A stretch of 64,000 bases of DNA from positions 1-64,000 of the forward strand of contig NZ_JOGX01000035.1 of the NCBI RefSeq assembly GCF_000719555.1. Reading direction: 5' to 3'. The position numbers and the translations under genes were made by a program. This DNA comes from Streptomyces sp. NRRL F-5727. Lineage in GTDB: Bacteria > Actinomycetota > Actinomycetes > Streptomycetales > Streptomycetaceae. Shown here one piece after another: positions 59,709 through 64,000 of this stretch (positions are counted from its first letter, which is position 1; every line of letters starts with the position of its first letter). The notes under the pieces were generated by a model. It had not been told where the DNA came from. It worked only from the letters and a program-made list of their open reading frames with translations, and searched no databases.

Positions 59709-61130
59709 GTGCGGCGTCATCTGGTGGCCGCGTTGGTCGCCTTACCGGTCGTGGTGGTCACCCTCCTGGGACTGCCCCTGGCCCTGCAGCTCAGCGACGA
59801 GGCACGGCGGGAACTCGTCCATACCCGCGTGACGGAGGCGCGCCGGCTGGTGCCCACGGTGGTGCGGGCCATGACGGAGGGGGAACAGGCCGGGCTCCGG
59901 CGGCAGATCGCCGAGTACCAGGACCGTACGGGCGGCCGCGCCCACGTCTTCGACACCGAGGGCCGGTCGGTCGTCGGGGCGCTGCATCCGCTGCCCGCCG
60001 AGGAACTCACCCGGCAGAGCGTCGTACGGGCGGCGCTGGAGGGGCAGTTCACCGACTCCTCCGACCGGCAGTTCTCCGAGCTCGCCGAGGAACTGGTCGT
60101 GGCCGTCCCGGCCGTCCACCGGGGTCAGCTGGTCGGCGTCGTGGTGGTGTGCTCGCCCCTGGACGACCTGGAGCTGAGGCAGTGGACGATCTGGGCCGCG
60201 GTCGCCGTGACCGGAGCGCTCGCCCTGGCGGCGAGCGGCTTCCTCGCCGAACCGCTCGCCCGGTGGATCCTGCGTCCCGTGCGCTGCCTGGAGGGGGCGG
60301 CCCGCCGGTTCGCCGCCGGGGACCACACCGCTCGTGTGCCGGTCCGTCTCGGCCCCCCGGACCTGCGGGTGCTCGCGGAGACCTTCAACCATCTCGCCGA
60401 GCAGGTGCAGCACCAGGTCACGGTGCAGAAGTCGTTCGTCTCCGACGCCTCGCACCAGCTCAGGTCCCCGCTGGTGGCGCTGCGGCTGCGCCTGGAGAAC
60501 CTGGAACCCCACATCGCACGTGACGGCAGCGGCAGCCTGGAGCAGGCGCTCGGAGAGGTGGACCGGATGGCCGGCATCCTCAACGCGCTGTTGCTGCTCG
60601 CGCGGGCGGAGTCCGGCGCCCAGGCCACCGAGAGGGTCGACGTGCGGGCCGTCGTCGAGGAACGCGTGGCGTCCTGGCGGCTGGTCTCCGAACCCCGGGG
60701 CATCGCCGTGACGGTCGAGGGCGAGGAGGAGCTCGTGGCCACGGCGGTCGCGGGCACCGTCGACCAGATCCTGGACGTGTTCCTCGACAACGCGGTACGC
60801 GCGGCACCGGCCGGCACGGCCGTCCGGGTCCGCCTCGTCGAGGACGCCGCGATGGTGGCCGTGCAGTGCGCCGACGCCGGTCCCGGCATGACCGCCGCCG
60901 AACGGGCCCGCGCCTGCGACCGCTTCTGGCGCGGGGCCGGCGCCGCCACCGGGGAGGGCTCCGGCCTGGGCCTGGCCATCGCCGCCAGCCTGGCCCGGGT
61001 CAACGACGGCGACATCCTGCTCCAGGAGGCGCCCGGCGGAGGACTCCACGCCGAGGTACGCCTCCCGGCCCGGTGCCCCTCTGAGGACGGGCACCACGCC
61101 CCGGCCTCCCTGAAGGAGAGCCTGCGGTGA
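59709..61130 (+). CDS. Sensor histidine kinase
   Basis: The 473-residue protein has two membrane helices (about 5-28 and 160-180) flanking an extracytoplasmic sensor domain with few cysteines, a HAMP-like linker (ILRPVRCLEGAARRFAAGDHTARVPV), a HisKA domain with His249 in VSDASHQLRSPLVALRL, and an HATPase domain (DVFLDNAVRAAP, DAGPGMT, GEGSGLGLAIAASLA). It should phosphorylate the preceding response regulator. It begins with GTG. The linker-to-H-box layout is typical of actinobacterial envelope-sensing kinases. Confidence 0.92.
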   Translation: MRRHLVAALVALPVVVVTLLGLPLALQLSDEARRELVHTRVTEARRLVPTVVRAMTEGEQAGLRRQIAEYQDRTGGRAHVFDTEGRSVVGALHPLPAEELTRQSVVRAALEGQFTDSSDRQFSELAEELVVAVPAVHRGQLVGVVVVCSPLDDLELRQWTIWAAVAVTGALALAASGFLAEPLARWILRPVRCLEGAARRFAAGDHTARVPVRLGPPDLRVLAETFNHLAEQVQHQVTVQKSFVSDASHQLRSPLVALRLRLENLEPHIARDGSGSLEQALGEVDRMAGILNALLLLARAESGAQATERVDVRAVVEERVASWRLVSEPRGIAVTVEGEEELVATAVAGTVDQILDVFLDNAVRAAPAGTAVRVRLVEDAAMVAVQCADAGPGMTAAERARACDRFWRGAGAATGEGSGLGLAIAASLARVNDGDILLQEAPGGGLHAEVRLPARCPSEDGHHAPASLKESLR

Positions 61131-61144
61131 ATCCGACGCCGTCC

Positions 61145-61199
61145 CTGCATGTCCCCTGCATCTGCCCTGCCGGGCTGTTGCAGCGGCCGTTCCTACGCT
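61145..61199 (+). promoter_or_regulatory. MmpL promoter with 11-bp CTGCA direct repeats
   Basis: Units CTGCAT (61145), CTGCAT (61156), CTGCCG (61167) and TTGCAG (61178) lie exactly 11 bp apart. A -10 box TACGCT (61194-61199) starts 16 bp after the start of the last unit. The layout fits an OmpR-type activator and matches the promoter at 63613. Confidence 0.65.
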
Positions 61200-61294
61200 G
61201 ACGCCCGGCACCGCCCTGTGCGGCGTCGGCCCCTCGTCCCCCGTCCCCTCGATCCCTTTCGTGCGCGCCCCACCGGGCCGCTTCCCTCAACTCA

Positions 61295-61306
61295 CCTCCT
61301 AGGAGG
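61295..61306 (+). promoter_or_regulatory. MmpL ribosome site within a 12-bp palindrome
   Basis: CCTCCTAGGAGG is a perfect palindrome whose right half is the Shine-Dalgarno sequence. Pairing of the halves, in cis or between transcripts, would hide the site. Confidence 0.5.
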
Positions 61307-61310
61307 AGGC

Positions 61311-63572
61311 GTGGCTTCCCAGTCCACCGTCCGTAGCCAGACGCCGCCCAAAGCCGCACCACCCGCTCCGCCGAAGGGTCTGGCCGCACTGGGCCGCTGG
61401 CTGGCGAAGCGCCGGCTGGCCGTCCTGTTGGTCACCATGGTGGCGCTGGTCGTCGCGGTGCCGTTCGGCTCCGATGTGGAGAGCCGGCTGTCGGAGGGCG
61501 GAATCACCGTCCCGGCCTCCGAGTCGGCCCGCGCGGACGAACTGCTCAACAGCCGCTTCGAAGGCGGCTCCCCCCATCTGGTGTTCATCGCCGCCGCCGG
61601 CAAGAGCGTCGACAGCCCCGACGTCGGCGCCGACGCCACCGCGCTGACCGACCGCCTCGCCAAGGAGCCGGGCGTGGTGCAGGCGGCGTCCTACTGGACG
61701 CTCGACAAGCCGCCCACGCTCCGCTCCAAGGACGGCCGCACCGGTCTGATCATGGTGCGCCTCGCCGGTGACGAGGACGAGGTCCGCAAGACCGCGGCAC
61801 GGATCGTGCCCGACGCGGTCGGCGAGCAGGGTGCGCTGAAGGTGACCGCGACCGGCGTGACCGCCGTCCGCATGGAGATCGAGAAGCGCAGCGAGGAAGA
61901 CCTCACCAAGGCCGAGCTGCTGTCCGGCCCGCTCGTCCTGATCATCCTGTTGCTGGTGTTCGGCAGCGTGGTCGCGGCGAGCACCCCGCTCGCCGTCGGC
62001 ATCCTCGCGGTGATCGGCTCGTTCGTCGTCCTGCGGCTGCTGGACATGGTCGTCCAGGTCTCGGTGTTCTCCGTCAACATCACCACCGCCCTCGGCCTCG
62101 GCCTCGCCATCGACTACAGCCTGTTCATCGTCACGCGCTACCGGGAGGAACTGGCCCGGGGCCGCACCGTCCACGAGGCCGTCGGCGAATCCGTACGCAC
62201 CGCCGGACGCACCGTGCTGTTCTCCGCCCTGACCGTCGCCCTGTCGCTCTCGGCGATGCTCGTCTTCCCCATGTACCACCTGCGGTCCTTCGCCTACTCC
62301 GGCATCGCCGTCGTGGTCCTCGCCGCGCTCGGTTCGGTCATCGTGCTGCCCGCGCTGCTGGCCGTGCTCGGCCACCGCATCGACGCGCTCGACGTCCGGC
62401 GCCTCTTCCGCCGCGGCGCCAAGGCGCCCGCGGCGCGCACCGAAACCGAGGGGTTCTGGCACAAGCTGGCCATGGCGGTCATGCGCCGGCCGCTGCCGTT
62501 CGCCCTCACGGTCGCGGCCGTCCTCGTGGCGCTCGGACTGCCCTTCCTGCGGGCCGAGTTCGGCGACAGCGACGACCGGGTCCTGCCCGCCTCCTCCCCG
62601 GCGTACCAGGGCGCCCAGGTGCTGCGCGAGGAGTTCGACAACCGGGAGGGCTCACCGCTGAACGTGGTCCTGCCCGACCTCGACCCGGCCGCGGCACCGG
62701 AGAAGGTGGCCGCGTACGCCGAGCAGCTGTCCACCGTGCCCGGCATCACCCGCGTCGACGCGCTGACCGGCTCGTACAGCGAGGGCGCCCAGATCGCCCC
62801 GCCCGGCCCCGCCAGCGAGCGGTTCAAGGCCGACAAGGGCACCTGGCTGTCGGTGGTCTCCGACACCGAGCCCTACTCCGAGCGGGGCATGGACCTCGTC
62901 GAGACGCTGCGCGCGGAGCCCGCGCCGGACACCGCGCTCGTCGGCGGACAGGCCGCGCTCCTGGTGGACTCCAAGAGCACCCTGGGGGACAAGCTGCCCT
63001 GGGCGCTCGGCATCATCGCCCTGTCCACGACGGTGCTGCTGTTCCTGTTCACCGGCAGCCTCCTCATCCCGGTCAAGGCGATCGTGCTGAACCTGCTCAG
63101 CCTCACCGCGACCTTCGGCGCGATGGTGTACGTCTTCCAGGACGGACACCTGCGCTGGCTGGTCGGCGACTTCACCGTCACCGGCATGCTCGACATCGAC
63201 ACACCGATCCTGATGTTCTGCGTCGCCTTCGGACTGTCCATGGACTACGAGGTCTTCCTCCTGTCGAGGATCAAGGAGGAGTACCACCGCACCGGCGACA
63301 ACGTCTCCGCCGTCGCCTGGGGCCTGGAGCGCACCGGTCGACTGGTCACGGCTGCCGCCGCGCTCGTCGCGACCGTCCTGCTGGCCTTCGCCACCTCGTC
63401 CCTGACCCCGCTCAAGCTCCTCGGCGTCGGCCTGGCGCTCGCCGTGATCGTCGACGCCACCCTGGTACGCGGCATCCTCGTCCCGGCGTTCATGCGCCTG
63501 GCCGGCCGCGCCAACTGGTGGGCGCCACGGCCGCTCGCGCGCCTGCACCAGAAGATCGGTCTCGACGACTGA
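61311..63572 (+). CDS. MmpL-family (RND) lipid transporter
   Basis: The 753-residue protein has 12 membrane helices in two halves, each with the MmpL motif (GLGLAIDYSLFIVTRYREE and FGLSMDYEVFLLSRIKEE), and large extracytoplasmic loops (61450-61900 and 62550-62980). The Asp-Tyr pair in each motif is the proton relay. MmpL proteins export lipids or lipid-linked metabolites in Actinobacteria. The GTG start has AGGAGGAGG directly upstream. It stands 180 bp behind the kinase gene with its own promoter. Confidence 0.93.
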   Translation: MASQSTVRSQTPPKAAPPAPPKGLAALGRWLAKRRLAVLLVTMVALVVAVPFGSDVESRLSEGGITVPASESARADELLNSRFEGGSPHLVFIAAAGKSVDSPDVGADATALTDRLAKEPGVVQAASYWTLDKPPTLRSKDGRTGLIMVRLAGDEDEVRKTAARIVPDAVGEQGALKVTATGVTAVRMEIEKRSEEDLTKAELLSGPLVLIILLLVFGSVVAASTPLAVGILAVIGSFVVLRLLDMVVQVSVFSVNITTALGLGLAIDYSLFIVTRYREELARGRTVHEAVGESVRTAGRTVLFSALTVALSLSAMLVFPMYHLRSFAYSGIAVVVLAALGSVIVLPALLAVLGHRIDALDVRRLFRRGAKAPAARTETEGFWHKLAMAVMRRPLPFALTVAAVLVALGLPFLRAEFGDSDDRVLPASSPAYQGAQVLREEFDNREGSPLNVVLPDLDPAAAPEKVAAYAEQLSTVPGITRVDALTGSYSEGAQIAPPGPASERFKADKGTWLSVVSDTEPYSERGMDLVETLRAEPAPDTALVGGQAALLVDSKSTLGDKLPWALGIIALSTTVLLFLFTGSLLIPVKAIVLNLLSLTATFGAMVYVFQDGHLRWLVGDFTVTGMLDIDTPILMFCVAFGLSMDYEVFLLSRIKEEYHRTGDNVSAVAWGLERTGRLVTAAAALVATVLLAFATSSLTPLKLLGVGLALAVIVDATLVRGILVPAFMRLAGRANWWAPRPLARLHQKIGLDD

Positions 63573-63612
63573 CCCACCCCCAGGGGGATCATGTCGAACT
63601 CATGAGCGGAAC

Positions 63613-63656
63613 TTGACGGTCCTCTGCACGGGTGCTGCATCACCGGCTCATAGCGT
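63613..63656 (+). promoter_or_regulatory. Acyl-CoA dehydrogenase promoter with the same CTGCA repeats
   Basis: Units TTGACG (63613), CTGCAC (63624) and CTGCAT (63635) have an 11-bp step, and a -10 box TAGCGT (63651-63656) starts 16 bp after the start of the last unit, exactly as in the MmpL promoter. Confidence 0.65.
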
Positions 63657-63750
63657 GTTGCCGTGCCGTCGGGGCGCCGGGCGGAGATCCGCCCGCCGGG
63701 CGTCCCGAGCGGGGGACATGTGTCGAGCTACCAGGTGGGGGGACCCGTCC

Positions 63751-64000
63751 ATGCGGTTTCTGCAGCGTGAACGTACCGTCGTCGAGGAAGTGCTGCCGGG
63801 CCTGGACCAGAGCCTGGCCGCGCTGCCGCTGGCCGAACTCGAGGCCGCCGACAGCCCGGGGGTGAAGCTGTTCCGCGACGCCGGCGGCCCCGGCCTGCTG
63901 GTGCCCGCCGAGCACGGCGGCCGCGGCGCGGATCTGCCGACCGCCCTGCGGGTGCAGCGGGCGATCGGCTCGCGCTCCCCGTCCCTGGCCGTGGCGACCA
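63751..64000 (+). CDS. Acyl-CoA dehydrogenase family protein, N-terminal part, cut by the window edge
   Basis: The first 83 residues (MRFLQRERTVVEEVLPGLDQSLAALPLAELEAADSPG...GLLVPAEHGGRGADLPTALRVQRAIGSRSPSLAVAT) show the N-terminal helical domain of the acyl-CoA dehydrogenase fold, with the conserved VPAEHGGRG loop. The catalytic part lies beyond the edge. The gene probably belongs with the response regulator, kinase and MmpL genes, because its promoter carries the same repeats. Confidence 0.8.
   Translation, partial: MRFLQRERTVVEEVLPGLDQSLAALPLAELEAADSPGVKLFRDAGGPGLLVPAEHGGRGADLPTALRVQRAIGSRSPSLAVAT

Overview
The window is a high-GC (about 73 percent by eye) actinobacterial chromosome segment, almost certainly from Streptomyces or a close relative. 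The support is third-position G/C codon use throughout, GTG starts, frequent 4-base start/stop overlaps, Streptomyces-type small proteins (DUF5133, DUF1876), a Streptomyces-type cysteine leader peptide, twin-arginine and Ala-rich signal peptides, and many TetR, GntR, PadR and Rrf2 regulators. I see no rRNA or tRNA gene, prophage, transposase or CRISPR array. The left and right edges cut a membrane protein gene and an acyl-CoA dehydrogenase gene.

Layout. 0-11 kb: a two-domain universal stress protein, a membrane protein behind a perfect 14-bp palindrome, a DszC/SfnB-like flavin enzyme with an Rrf2 regulator, a cysteine leader peptide ahead of an ECM4-like protein, an NAD-dependent epimerase, a D-Ala-D-Ala carboxypeptidase, a P450 and a Nudix hydrolase. 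11-15 kb: a translationally coupled FGGY kinase / GlpA-like / FAD-NAD oxidoreductase operon. 15-22.5 kb: an amino-acid permease with a HutC-type GntR regulator and a DasR-like operator, a DUF2252 protein, an FAD monooxygenase and a PadR regulator. 22.5-30 kb: 2,4-dienoyl-CoA reductase, a cobalamin-riboswitch-controlled cobalt transporter (cbiMNQO) and dihydroxyacetone kinase dhaKLM. 30-38 kb: a SpoIIE-type phosphatase, then a TetR / TauD-like dioxygenase / MFS / aldehyde dehydrogenase / acyl-CoA ligase cassette. 38-46 kb: carbonic anhydrase, a stress protein, a DNA-repair island (Ku, a topoisomerase IB homologue, UdgX), a GCS2 ligase and a Rieske-FAD oxidoreductase. 46-49 kb: a xylFGH-like sugar ABC transporter. 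49-58.6 kb: secreted propeller-like proteins, a nucleoside hydrolase, a self-controlled-looking HTH gene, CBS-BON and DUF1876 proteins, a secreted dipeptidase with a C-terminal F5/8-type-C domain and a TetR gene. 59-64 kb: an OmpR-type response regulator, its sensor kinase, an MmpL exporter and the start of an acyl-CoA dehydrogenase gene.

Three observations stand out. First, the topoisomerase IB homologue co-translated with Ku keeps the Arg/Lys/Arg/Asn catalytic residues but has Ser292 where the nucleophilic Tyr should be. Second, the MmpL gene and the acyl-CoA dehydrogenase gene next to the two-component system share a promoter layout: CTGCA-type units every 11 bp, with the last unit exactly 16 bp before a TANNNT -10 box. 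This suggests a small lipid-transport regulon. Third, a leaderless HTH gene at 52081 has two CGACA-N8-TGTCG palindromes laid over its promoter and start codon.
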